Shown here: positions 46,088-57,815 of the stretch, in pieces
Numbering within the stretch: the first letter of the stretch is position 1
Layout of the letters: every line of letters begins with the position of its first letter
Assembly (NCBI GenBank): GCA_026745465.1
Contig: JACYXH010000833.1
Location: forward strand, 32,460 to 96,459
Direction of reading: 5' to 3'
Length of the DNA: 64,000 nt
Source: Lota lota
Lineage: Eukaryota > Chordata > Actinopteri > Gadiformes > Lotidae
Program-made: the position numbers and the translations under genes
The notes under the pieces: generated by a model
Databases searched by the model: none
Told to the model about the DNA's origin: nothing
What the model saw: only the letters and a program-made list of their open reading frames with translations

Positions 46088-49000
46088 ATAAGGGGGCTAA
46101 GTCCCAGCAGGGACACCCCCTTCACCAAGATTCAAACATCCTCAACCTATCCACCCTGTTCCACCTCCCCCACACCGAAGCTCAGCTGCTGGAGAGGGGC
46201 CTTAGTTTTATTCCCACCCCCCAGGTCTCTGAGAAACAAAAGTTTCTCAGAGACATTTACAAATACAACCGGTCCCTCAAACTTATTGAATTTTTCCACC
46301 ACTGTCCCGGTGGACCCATTCCACCTTTTCAGGGGCCGTCTGGCTGGGAACCACCGGCGGGCGCCTTGTCGGAAAACCTCACCACACTCCTCCATAACAA
46401 TAAACACATAGCCATACATAACCACTCAACCAACACCTTAGATACACCCAACATTACTAAACAAGAACATACAGCACTGAGACACCTGGGTAAATACAAA
46501 CACATAGCCCTACATAACCACTCAACCAACACCTTAGATACACCCAACATTACTAAACAAGAACATACAGCACTGAGACACCTGGGTAAATACAAACACA
46601 TAGCCCTACATAACCACTCAACCAACACCTTAGATACACCCAACATTACTAAACAAGAACATACAGCACTGAGACACCTGGGTAAATACAAACACATAGC
46701 CCTACATAACCACTCAACCAACACCTTAGATACACCCAACATTACTAAACAAGAACATACAGCACTGAGACACCTGGGTAAATACAAACACATAGCCCTA
46801 CATAACCACTCAACCAACACCTTAGATACACCCAACATTACTAAACAAGAACATACAGCACTGAGACACCTGGGTAAATACAAACACATAGCCCTACATA
46901 ACCACTCAACCAACACCTTAGATACACCCAACATTACTAAACAAGAACATACAGCACTGAGACACCTGGGTAAATACAAACACATAGCCCTACATAACCA
47001 CTCAACCAACACCTTAGATACACCCAACATTACTAAACAAGAACATACAGCACTGAGACACCTGGGTAAATACAAACACATAGCCCTACATAACCACTCA
47101 ACCAACACCTTAGATACACCCAACATTACTAAACAAGAACATACAGCACTGAGACACCTGGGTAAATACAAACACATAGTTATTAAACCCGCCGACAAAG
47201 GCTCCAAAATAGTCATCTTAGATACACAACAATATCTCTTAGAAGCACACACACAGTTAGCCAACACATCACATTACAGACCCATACAGGAATCGCTCCA
47301 ATTGGCTACACAACAGCAAATTCACAGCATATTTACTGATCTACATAGACTTAAATACATTTCACATAGACAGAAAATCTACTTAGACGGCCCAGACACA
47401 CCACGTGAACGCCTGTTCTACCTCCTGCCCAAAACCCACAAGGCGCCCGAGTCCTGGACGGTCCCTTTCTTGGTGCCGCCGGGACGTCCCATCATCTCCC
47501 ACTGTGGTAGAGTCCTCCCCAGCAGCTGAGTTCATCAAACACTACCTCAGTCCCCTCTCCCGCAGACACCCCAGTTCCATCAAGGACACATATCATTTCA
47601 TCCAGACAATAAACAGGACACGGGTTTCCACACATGCCTTTTTATTCACCATTGATATAGATTCACTGTACACCAACATGGACATAGATTCTGGCCTGCG
47701 TCACCCAGATCCCGACAGGCCCGACAGTCACCTGTTAGAATTACTCACCATCAGCCTGCGCAGGAATGACTTTGTCTTTAATGACAAGCATTAGCTCCAG
47801 ACGCACGGCACAGCAATGGGCAAAAAGTTTGCACCCAGCTATGCCAACATCTACATGGCGGACTTTGAGCATACTGCTCTAAAGAAATGCCCATTGCTGC
47901 CACAGGTGTACTGTCGCTTCCTGGACGACATCTTCAGGGTCTGGCCACATAGTTTAGATCACTTCCTGCAATTCATACACATACTGAATACACACCATCC
48001 CACAATTAAGGTTAAGTACACACAACACGCACAACACATAGACTTTCTGGACACAACCGTATTCTTCCCACACATAAATGCACCACACACAGTCCTTTAC
48101 ACAAAAGTATATTTCAAACCCACGGACACACACGCACTCCTACACAAAACTAGTTTCCACCCCAAGCACACATTGGCGGGTATAATTAAATCCCAAATCA
48201 TACGGTTTCACAGACTCTGCACAGAGGAGACGGACATGCACGGGGCCATCAGGACCCTCTTCCGGGTCCTGAGGGCCAGGGGGTACACAAGGCGCTTTCT
48301 GTGGTCCATCAAGTCCAGCACACTGGCAGAACTGGTGCCTCACGCCTCCATAGGGGACCCCACACCACCGGGGTCTCACGACTCTGCTAGTGGGGGCCAA
48401 TCACCCGCCGCCTCCCCCCACCCTAATCCTAACCCCCCGCCCTCCCGTGCGCCTCATCCCAACCACTCACCACCCACTACGTCTCACCATAACCATCTTT
48501 CATCCACAGCGGTACATTCTAGCCAGCTCTCGGTCACCACGTCTCACCACAACCGTACGTCACCTACTGCGTCTCCATTAACCCACCTGGGGCCTCTGCT
48601 AGGGACCCCCTCCATCTCCCTAACCCTAACCATAACCACCTTCCCTCCTCTACGCCTCACCTTAACCGGCCCCCCTCCCACACTGGGGGGGCGGACACAG
48701 CGTCCGTCCCCCACCACGGGCCGGTGGAGGCGGGGCTTCCACTAGGAGGGCCTGGTTCCCTGAGTCAGGTTATCTTCCCCAACAGGTTTCCTGAGGGGAC
48801 CCCTGACATCAGGAGAGGAGTTGATCGGGGACCCCAGTCACACACACAAATCATACCACTCATCAGCACATTCACACAAAACATCTTACACATACACTCC
48901 AAACTGAAACACGCTTTCACTCGCGCACAACACAACAATCACACACTCCAAAACCACAAAATAATATCGGCCTACCGTAAGAACCCTATCCTGCAGGATA

Positions 49001-49414
49001 TCCTTCTCCACGGAAATCAGAAGCGCCCCCTCTCCACACCAAGGCCACTTTAGGCAGCTGGCGGTCATCCTGAACCGGCACGCCTCCACCTCCAGCCCTA
49101 TCCCGCAAAACATCACCATACACAATAAAAACATAATATATGCCATCACCTGCTCAGATTGCCATAATATATACATTGGAGAAACCAAACCCACCATATT
49201 AGTTAGACTCAAACAACATTTCTACACAATACACATAGGCACACTCAACACTCACCTCGTACAACACTTCCAACAACATCCGGTCACCTCACTACTCATC
49301 ACTGGGCTGGAGATGAAGACGTGCTGGTCGGACAGACAGAGGAAGGCAGCGGAACACAGATGGATCAAAAGATTAAAAACACTTACCCCCTTGGGCCTTA
49401 ACATGAGGGAGTAG
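46088..49414 (+). pseudogene. Penelope-like element ORF2, left copy: reverse transcriptase + GIY-YIG endonuclease
   Basis: Domain order: a PLE N-terminal region (ILNLSTLF...LERGLSFIPTP, 46130-46300); an 8 x 96 bp in-frame repeat (46402-47169); the conserved block KPADKG (47185-47202); an RT palm with DIDSLYTN (47654 on), GTAMGKKFAPSYANIYM and FLDDIF (47918-47935); a Pro/His/Ser-rich linker of about 150 residues (48340-48830); a thumb-like segment; and a GIY-YIG nuclease (IIYAITCSDC, NIYIGETK, VRLKQH, AAEHRW, GLN; about 49130-49414). Lesions: a frameshift after GRPIISHCG (about 47515, shared with the right copy), a private stop TAG at 47792-47794, a private one-base deletion near 48585, and a shared frame change before the nuclease (about 49050). 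The RT with GIY-YIG identifies the Penelope-like class, which moves by target-primed reverse transcription. Confidence 0.85.
46402..47169 (+). repeat. 8 x 96 bp in-frame tandem repeat inside PLE ORF2 (left)
   Basis: Eight essentially identical 96 bp units encode the 32-residue unit KHIALHNHSTNTLDTP..., which ends ...HLGKY. The only visible amino-acid variant is I for L in the first unit. The array runs straight into KHIVIKPADKG, so the repeated unit includes the sequence that normally precedes the first RT block. Confidence 0.97.
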
Positions 49415-50076
49415 GGGCCACGCTGGGGCGGGGCCCTGGGCGCTGGGACGTCCTGGGTCGCCTCCTTTGGGGGTTCCCTGCATGGCGTCGGGCCAAATAT
49501 GTATATATGATGTTGCATGCATTTCTCATGTTTATAGCACTTACCCATATTCCATGGGCACACGGTTTTATTGAGGCTTTGGACCTCTTTTATTGTCATT
49601 TATCTTATTTTAGTCCGCTGGAGCTTTTAATTCTGGGATGATTGTATGAATCTGAATGGTTACATGGTTTTCAAGACATTCTCTATTTTATACATTTGTG
49701 TTTATTCATTCATTTATTTATTATTCATGGCTTTAAATATTTATTACTTATATTCTTTAATGATTTTTTATCCATTTTCTTATTCCAATTTTATCACCCT
49801 GCACTTATTTATCTTTAATGGGTTTTCTAATATTGATGCTTCTCATCATTATTTTACCAAGCACTTATTTTTTACTTTCCCCTTTTTTGTGTGTGTGTGT
49901 GTTCATAACTATGCCTTTTTCCATATACTATTTATGTGTGATCAGCATGTATTATTTATAGAGGTGTGCAGAGTTTTATTAAAGTTGCGCCTGCATTTTT
50001 ATCCATGAGCTCTTTACATTTGCAGTGTGCTCCTTTACAATTTATGATTATTTATTACTGTTAATATTATTATCAT
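49415..50076 (+). other. 3' region of the left Penelope-like element and inner palindrome flank
   Basis: GC-rich for about 80 bp after the nuclease stop, then strongly AT-rich with no coding potential, up to the spacer. The element's exact 3' end cannot be set because the palindrome continues on both sides. Confidence 0.5.
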
Positions 50077-50319
50077 GTTTGTGTGTGTGTGTGTGTGTGT
50101 CGTGTGTGTGTGTGTGTGTGTGCTGTGTATGTGTGTGTGTGTGTGTTGTATAGTGTGTGTGTGTGTGTTTGTGTAAAGTGTGTGTGTGTGTGTGTGTTGT
50201 GTGTGTGTGTGTGGGGGTTTATATTGTATATGTATTCATATGTATGTATGTATGTGTATATATGTGTGTGTATGTGTATATATATACATATATATGTATA
50301 TGCACACACATCCATAATA
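50077..50319. repeat. palindrome spacer: (TG)n/(TA)n microsatellite, 243 bp
   Basis: The only part of the 27.6 kb structure that is not mirrored. It consists of TGTGTG runs with GTGT-AAAG and TGCTGTG interruptions, then ATGTATGTATATATATACATA. The mirrored sequence starts exactly on both sides (…attattatcat / atgataataat…). Confidence 0.95.
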
Positions 50320-50986
50320 ATGATAATAATATTAACAGTAATAAATAATCATAAATTGTAAAGGAGCACACTGCAAATGTAAAGAGCTCATGGATAAAAA
50401 TGCAGGCGCAACTTTAATAAAACTCTGCACACCTCTATAAATAATACATGCTGATCACACATAAATAGTATATGGAAAAAGGCATAGTTATGAACACACA
50501 CACACACACAAAAAAGGGGAAAGTAAAAAATAAGTGCTTGGTAAAATAATGATGAGAAGCATCAATATTAGAAAACCCATTAAAGATAAATAAGTGCAGG
50601 GTGATAAAATTGGAATAAGAAAATGGATAAAAAATCATTAAAGAATATAAGTAATAAAATATAAATCCATGAATAATAAATAAATGAATGAATAAACACA
50701 AATGTATAAAATAGAGAATGTCTTGAAAACCATGTAACCATTCAGATTCATACAATCATCCCAGAATTAAAAGCTCCAGCGGACTAAAATAAGATAAATG
50801 AATGACAATAAAAGAGGTCCAAAGCCTCAATAAAACCGTGTGCCCATGGAATATGGGTAAGTGCTATAAACATGAGAAATGCATGCAACATCATATATAC
50901 ATATTTGGCCCGACGCCATGCAGGGAACCCCCAAAGGAGGCGACCCAGGACGTCCCAGCGCCCAGGGCCCCGCCCCAGCGTGGCCC

Positions 50987-53900
50987 CTACTCCCTCATGT
51001 TAAGGCCCAAGGGGGTAAGTGTTTTTCATTTTTTGATCCATCTGTGTTCCGCTGCCTTCCTCTGTCTGTCCGACCAGCACGCCTTCATCTCCAGCCCAGT
51101 GATGAGTAGTGAGGTGACCGATGTTGTTGGAAGTGTTGTACGAGGTGAGTGTTGAGTGTGCCTATGTGTATTGTGTAGAAATGTTGTTTGAGTCTAACTA
51201 ATATGGTGGGTTTGGTTTCTCCAATGTATATATTATGGCAATCTGAGCAGGTGATGGCATATATTATGTTTTTATTGTGTATGGTGATGTTTTGCGGGAT
51301 AGGGCTGGAGGTGGAGGCGTGCCGGTTCAGGATGACCGCCAGCTGCCTAAAGTGGCCTTGGTGTGGAGAGGGGGCGCTTCTGATTTCCGTGGAGAAGGAT
51401 ATCCTGCAGGATAGGGTTCTTACGGTAGGCCGATATTATTTTGTGGTTTTGGAGTGTGTGATTGTTGTGTTGTGCGCGAGTGAAAGCGTGTTTCAGTTTG
51501 GAGTGTATGTGTAAGATGTTTTGTGTGAATGTGCTGATGAGTGGTATGATTTGTGTGTGTGACTGGGGTCCCCGATCAACTCCTCTCCTGATGTCAGGGG
51601 TCCCCTCAGGAAACCTGTTGGGGAAGATAACCTGACTCAGGGAACCAGGCCCTCCTAGTGGAAGCCCCGCCTCCACCGGCCCGTGGTGGGGGACGGACGC
51701 TGTGTCCGCCCCCCCAGTGTGGGAGGGGGGCCGGTTAAGGTGAGGCGTAGAGGAGGGAAGGTGGTTATGGTTAGGGTTAGGGAGATGGAGGGGGTCCCTA
51801 GCAGAGGCCCCAGGTGGGTTAATGGGAGACGCAGTAGGTGACGTACGGTTGTGGTGAGACGTGGTGACCGAGAGCTGGCTAGAATGTACCGCTGTGGATG
51901 AAAGATGGTTATGGTGAGACGTAGTGGGTGGTGAGTGGTTGGGATGAGGCGCACGGGGGGGCGGGGGGTTAGGATTAGGGTGGGGGGAGGCGGCGGGTGA
52001 TTGGCCCCCACTAGCAGAGTCGTGAGACCCCGGTGGTGTGGGGTCCCCTATGGAGGCGTGAGGCACCAGTTCTGCCAGTGTGCTGGACTTGATGGACCAC
52101 AGAAAGCGCCTTGTGTACCCCCTGGCCCTCAGGACCCGGAAGAGGGTCCTGATGGCCCCGTGCATGTCCGTCTCCTCTGTGCAGAGTCTGTGAAACCGTA
52201 TGATTTGGGATTTAATTATACCCGCCAATGTGTGCTTGGGGTGGAAACTACTTTTGTGTAGGAGTGCGTGTGTGTCCGTGGGTTTGAAATATACTTTTGT
52301 GTAAAGGACTGTGTGTGGTGCATTTATGTGTGGGAAGAATACGGTTGTGTCCAGAAAGTCTATGTGTTGTGCGTGTTGTGTGTACTTAACCTTAATTGTG
52401 GGATGGTGTGTATTCAGTATGTGTATGAATTGCAGGAAGTGATCTAAACTATGCGGCCAGACCCTGAAGATGTCGTCCAGGAAGCGACAGTACACCTGTG
52501 GCAGCAATGGGCATTTCTTTAGAGCAGTATGCTCAAAGTCCGCCATGTAGATGTTGGCATAGCTGGGTGCAAACTTTTTGCCCATTGCTGTGCCGTGCGT
52601 CTGGAGGTAATGCTTGTCATTAAAGACAAAGTCATTCCTGCGCAGGCTGATGGTGAGTAATTCTAACAGGTGACTGTCGGGCCTGTCGGGATCTGGGTGA
52701 CGCAGGCCAGAATCTATGTCCATGTTGGTGTACAGTGAATCTATATCAATGGTGAATAAAAAGGCATGTGTGGAAACCCGTGTCCTGTTTATTGTCTGGA
52801 TGAAATGATATGTGTCCTTGATGGAACTGGGGTGTCTGCGGGAGAGGGGACTGAGGTAGTGTTTGATGAACTCAGCTGCTGGGGAGGACTCTACCACAGT
52901 GGGAGATGATGGGACGTCCCGGCGGCACCAAGAAAGGGACCGTCCAGGACTCGGGCGCCTTGTGGGTTTTGGGCAGGAGGTAGAACAGGCGTTCACGTGG
53001 TGTGTCTGGGCCGTCTAAGTAGATTTTCTGTCTATGTGAAATGTATTTAAGTCTATGTAGATCAGTAAATATGCTGTGAATTTGCTGTTGTGTAGCCAAT
53101 TGGAGCGCTTCCTGTATGGGTCTGTAATGTAATGTGTTGGCTAACTGTGTGTGTGCTTCTAAGAGATATTGTTGTGTATCTAAGATGACTATTTTGGAGC
53201 CTTTGTCGGCGGGTTTAATAACTATGTGTTTGTATTTACCCAGGTGTCTCAGTGCTGTATGTTCTTGTTTAGTAATGTTGGGTGTATCTAAGGTGTTGGT
53301 TGAGTGGTTATGTAGGGCTATGTGTTTGTATTTACCCAGGTGTCTCAGTGCTGTATGTTCTTGTTTAGTAATGTTGGGTGTATCTAAGGTGTTGGTTGAG
53401 TGGTTATGTAGGGCTATGTGTTTGTATTTACCCAGGTGTCTCAGTGCTGTATGTTCTTGTTTAGTAATGTTGGGTGTATCTAAGGTGTTGGTTGAGTGGT
53501 TATGTAGGGCTATGTGTTTGTATTTACCCAGGTGTCTCAGTGCTGTATGTTCTTGTTTAGTAATGTTGGGTGTATCTAAGGTGTTGGTTGAGTGGTTATG
53601 TAGGGCTATGTGTTTGTATTTACCCAGGTGTCTCAGTGCTGTATGTTCTTGTTTAGTAATGTTGGGTGTATCTAAGGTGTTGGTTGAGTGGTTATGTAGG
53701 GCTATGTGTTTGTATTTACCCAGGTGTCTCAGTGCTGTATGTTCTTGTTTAGTAATGTTGGGTGTATCTAAGGTGTTGGTTGAGTGGTTATGTAGGGCTA
53801 TGTGTTTGTATTTACCCAGGTGTCTCAGTGCTGTATGTTCTTGTTTAGTAATGTTGGGTGTATCTAAGGTGTTGGTTGAGTGGTTATGTAGGGCTATGTG

Positions 53901-54305
53901 TTTGTATTTACCCAGGTGTCTCAGTGCTGTATGTTCTTGTTTAGTAATGTTGGGTGTATCTAAGGTGTTGGTTGAGTGGTTATGTAGGGCTATGTGTTTA
54001 TTGTTATGGAGGAGTGTGGTGAGGTTTTCCGACAAGGCGCCCGCCGGTGGTTCCCAGCCAGACGGCCCCTGAAAAGGTGGAATGGGTCCACCGGGACAGT
54101 GGTGGAAAAAATTCAATAAGTTTGAGGGACCGGTTGTATTTGTAAATGTCTCTGAGGTTTCTCAGAGACCTGGGGGGTGGGATAAAACTAAGGCCCCTCT
54201 CCAGCAGCTGAGCTTCGGTGTGGGTGAGGTGGAACAGGGTGGATAGGTTGAGGATGTTTGAATCTTGGTGAAGGGGGTGTCCCTGCTGGGACTTAGCCCC
54301 CTTAT
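50987..54305 (-). pseudogene. Penelope-like element ORF2, right copy: reverse transcriptase + GIY-YIG endonuclease
   Basis: Same domain order as the left copy. Here the RT palm, thumb and Pro-rich linker form one uninterrupted 549-codon frame (52996-51347), because the left copy's TAG is a Tyr codon (NDFVFNDKHYLQTHGTAMG) and the linker has no deletion. The N-terminal part with the 8 x 32-residue repeat and KPADKG is open from 54116 to 52872. The frameshift between the two after GRPIISHCG is shared with the left copy. Private lesions are an extra T in the T-run at about 54108 that shifts the N-terminal region, and a one-base deletion inside the GIY-YIG region near 51120. This copy keeps the longer RT frame but is also inactive as written. 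Confidence 0.85.
53232..53999 (-). repeat. 8 x 96 bp in-frame tandem repeat inside PLE ORF2 (right)
   Basis: Same unit, same copy number and same boundaries as the left array. The first unit here has the majority residue (L) where the left copy has I. Confidence 0.97.
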
Positions 54306-56296
54306 CTATTTTAACTGTGCTAACCAGTTGTCTAATGTGTCTGTTGCAGTTTGTGGTGTCCAGTGTATATTGTCGGTCTGGGTGTGAAATGAGTGGTGGT
54401 GAATTTCAAATAATGTGTTGTATTTTAAAGTGATGTATGCATTAAAGTGTTTGAGTGTATCCTGGTGTGATGTGAATAATTGATGATGGGGACATAGATT
54501 GTGGCCCGCGGGTATGTTTCTGTGGCTCTACAGTGAAGTGCCTGAAGCTGGCCCACTGCCGTCTCTCGCCCCTGCCCCATGTTGTTGATGACCAGAGAGA
54601 GCACCACAATCTTAGTGTCCAGGTTAATGGGGCTTTGTTGGAGGATCTGTGCAATATGGAAGCAGTTGGCACCGGGATAACTGTCCATTTGGAAGTCTAT
54701 GTGTGTGTGGGGAGGGATCCGACTCAGGTTTGAGTCACCGATGATCACTACGGGTTTGATGGAATCAATAGTCCAATCCCTGACTTATACCTCGTAGGAT
54801 CGTGTCTGTTGATGTTGAATGTCGTCTTATTCGGTCGAGGCTTGGGGTCGGTGGTTACACTCGGCGTCTGCGCTCGGGAGTGAGGGTGCGGGGACTTAAA
54901 GTGGCCGAATTAAGAGCGTGGTGGAGTCTCTGCTGTATAATGTGTTGTGAAGGTGTGCTAACGGACTGGCTGGCCAGTGGAGGAGACCTGTTGTTAGAGG
55001 TGGCTTCAGATTGGGATTGCTGTGTGGGACATTTCCCTTTGCTTTGACCCATCATCACCTTAGACCTGCTTGGGTCTCTCCGCTGTACCTACACCAGTCC
55101 GGGTCTGTGGTGGGGCCCGCTGCTTGGATGAGCCTGCAGGACGGGAAACAGAGTGAGTTTGGGGTGGACTGGTGTCTGTGTCTATAGCTTCTATTGAGGA
55201 GGAAACTGAAGAGACTATGTGGCTGAGTTGATGTACTTTCAGGTGGGTGTATGTAGGTGCCGGTGGTGCTGTCTCTGGGCTCGTGGTGGGCGAGCGCAGA
55301 CCACGACAGTGGACTACGGAGTGAGTGGGTGACCGTATTGAGGACCTGGGCCTCTACGTGGACTATTCTGCCAGCCGGGGGCCCAGGCGCCGGGGTGGAG
55401 GAGGGTACCTGGGGGGTATTATTACCAGGGGCCTTATTGGGAGTAGTGGGGATGAGGGGTGAAAATCCTCCACAGATAGTATACTATCGGCATCCAGGCC
55501 CCCAGTCGGCAAGGCCCTAACCCACGCCTTTGGTTGAGCAGGGGAAGGGGGGGAGGAAAGGGGGGGAGGGGTTGTGACCGGGGTTGGGGGAGGAGATAGA
55601 GCTCGTGTCTGTTCCCCCCCCGGGAGTTGCCCTCCCGGAGCCATAATTGGCCAGTGGTGTAGGTCTGGCCGTGGGGGGGATCGTCAGTGTGTTAACAAGA
55701 CGACTCCTCTCCCTGGGTGCTCTGGGGGCCAATCCGGGTGGTGGGCTCCTCATACGGTAGCTGGGGAGTGTGGGACGAGTGTGGGAGATGGTAGGGTGGG
55801 GGGGTATAGGGCTGGGGTGGGTAGGGGGAGTGGGCCTGGGGAGTAGGGGGAGGAGGGGAGTGGGGTTGGGTAGGGGGGGCAGGGGGAGGGGGAGTGGGCA
55901 GGGTGGTGGGAGCGTAGGAGAGGGGGAATCTGGCAGGAGGATGGAGGAGGAGGAGGGCGAGTGCGGGGCCTGGGGAGGGGGGGATGGAGGGTGGTGAGAG
56001 GGTTAGGGGGTCTAGGAGGTGGTGAGGAGAGATCAGGGACGGCAGTGGTAAGATGTTTGTATGTCTGAGGGAGGGTGGTGGGCCAGAACCGGTGTTTATA
56101 CCGGGTGCGGGCCCACCTCCTCAAAAGGAAGGCCTGTGGGAAGGAGGGTGGTTAAAACAGTTTGGTAATGTTCATTTAAAATGACCAGCTTCTGCTTCAG
56201 CCAGTTGTCCGTGTTCTGCTTGACCCTGTTGGCTGTAGTTGGGTTAGGGCATGCAGGTTTGATGAACTCGGCTAGCTTACCCACCTGTCTGAGCAT
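54306..56296 (-). pseudogene. Penelope-like element ORF1, right copy: N-terminal region, Pro-rich region, SGNH-hydrolase-like domain
   Basis: Mirrors the left ORF1 from MLRQVGKLAEF (ATG at 56296) to the stop at 54306-54308. The GDS block and the Asn block are in one frame here (54748-54425; MIIGDSNLSRIPPHTHIDF and VVLSLVINN), so the left copy's deletion at about 45690 is absent. The Gly of the left copy's GINN is Val here. The shift before the D-N-I-H-W block is shared. The Pro-rich part also carries copy-specific indels. Function is inferred as for the left copy. Confidence 0.65.
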
Positions 56297-56717
56297 CCCT
56301 GCTGGTGGTGTGTTGGTGGTGATGGCGTGTGAAATGATATTTTGGTGGTGTACTGCTTGTATTATCTTGAAGTATGTTTTAGTGATGTGTGTGAGTGGCG
56401 GTGGGCTTTGAATGTTGGGAGCTGGGTGTCTCTGTGTGCGTGCATGTGTTGTGTGCATGTGTGTGTGTGTGTACGTGTGCGGCATGTGTGCGTGTGTGTG
56501 TGTACATGTCTCCGTCTGGGTGAGACAAGGGCCCAAACCTGGAACCATGGTTAAACATGGTGACCAAAACCAATGTAAAATACCAAGACAAAGAATACCA
56601 TAAAGCATAAAACCATAAAATAAGTCAAAGCAGCAGCTCTGTAAAATGAAGGTATGAGTAAAAGAGCACAATGCTGGGGGCAGGGGTCAAGGTGGTGGTG
56701 GGGTAAAAAATGAGCTT

Positions 56718-56936
56718 ACCCCAGGTTTGCGGTGGTATGGTGAGGAGAGACCTTTTGTTGTTTGTTCTTGTCCTTTGGTGGCTGGAGATGTGGCTTTTTT
56801 GTTGTTCAAATCCAATGTTAGTGTCCCCAAGGGGGTGGGGATCCTCAAAAGGAGCGAGGCCTGTTTGCTGAGGTCCCCGACCGACAGGGAGTGGTTGCTG
56901 GAAAGCACTGGAGCTGTTTGCATTAAAAGAGGCCAC
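56718..56936 (-). other. possible 5' coding segment of the Penelope-like element (right copy)
   Basis: Mirror of 43450-43668, with identical predicted residues over the MASFNANSSS...TIPPQTWG segment and the same GTAAGC following it. Confidence 0.3.
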
Positions 56937-57099
56937 ATGTCCTACTTTTTCCCCATAAAAACCCCAGGTAAGAGCTTACCATTAAAACCATGGAGAAAAA
57001 AAGCATCAAAGGAAGGAAATAAAAGAAGATAAAACTGGTAGAAAAACAGCTCTGTCTTGGTTAAACAAGTTATAAAATGGTCACCAGTCATAAAAGTGG

Positions 57100-57815
57100 G
57101 TCAAAAAAAACCCTAGGGGGAGGGGGAGGTTAAGGCAGAGAGAAGGGGGGTTAAGGTAGAGGGGAGGTGAGGGTAGTGGGGAGGTTAAGATTAAGGTAGA
57201 GGTAGTTATGGTAGATGGGAGGTTAAGGTAGAGGGAGAGGGTGGAGAGGGGGGTTTAAGGTGAGGGTGGGGGGAGAGGAGAGGTTAGGATTAAGGTAGAG
57301 GTTACGGTTAGGGTAGATGAGAGGGGGGAGGTTAGGGTAGGGGGAGGTTAAGGTAGAGGGGGGTAGGGGGGAGAGGGGAAGTTAAGCTGAGGGTAGGAGG
57401 AAGAGGGGAGGTGAGGGTAGTGGGGAGGTTACGATTAAGGTAGAGGTGGTTATGGTTAGGGTATATGGGAGGGGGGAGGTTAAGGTAGAGGGTAGGGGAG
57501 AGAGGGGAGTTTAAGATGAGGGTGGGGGGAGAGGGTGGAGGGGAGGTAAAGATTAAGGTAGAGGTTACGGTTAGAGTAGATGGGAGGGGGAGGTTAGGGT
57601 AGGGGGAGGATAAGGTAAGGGTAGAGGTAGGGGGAGGTTAGGGTAGGGGGAGGTTAAGGTAGTTAAGGTAGATTAAGGTAGAAGGTTAAGGTAATAGGTT
57701 AAGGTAATATTAAGGTAGAAAAAGGTTAAGGTAGAGAGAATTAGGTAGAAGGGTATTAAGGTAGAGGGGAATAAGGTATAGTAGTAAGGTTAAGTTTAGT
57801 AGAGGTTAAGGTTAG
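57100..57815. repeat. G-rich telomere-like degenerate array (GGTTAAGG / GGTTAGGG), mirror copy
   Basis: Complement of the 42.47-43.28 kb array. The distal 150 bp (57660-57800) is shorter and irregular ('ggttaaggtagttaaggtagatt'). Confidence 0.9.

Larger units (their letters stand above)
36377..50076 (+). repeat. left arm of a giant palindrome (~13.7 kb)
   Basis: Reading outward from 50076, the sequence is matched base for base by the reverse complement of 50320 onward. Landmarks at 50031, 49412, 47267, 44291 and 37224 pair with 50365, 50989, 53134, 56096 and 63153, so the sum of paired coordinates stays within about 25 of 100,390. The left limit is set only by the window end on the other side, so the repeat probably extends further out. 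The arm contains foldback, gene-fragment, minisatellite and Penelope-like sequence. Confidence 0.95.

Noticed and set aside
46402-47169. CRISPR-like regular array
   Set aside because: The 96 bp units are contiguous with no unique spacers, are coding, and lie in a vertebrate retroelement.
46329-47267. 312-aa open frame antisense to the 96 bp repeats (and its mirror at 53134-54072)
   Set aside because: It exists only because a 96 bp unit without stops on the opposite strand is repeated in phase; the sense strand carries the RT sequence.
46088-54305. Tail-to-tail Penelope insertion as the explanation for the palindrome
   Set aside because: The mirrored region extends many kilobases beyond the elements on both sides, so the duplication involves flanking DNA, not just an element dimer.
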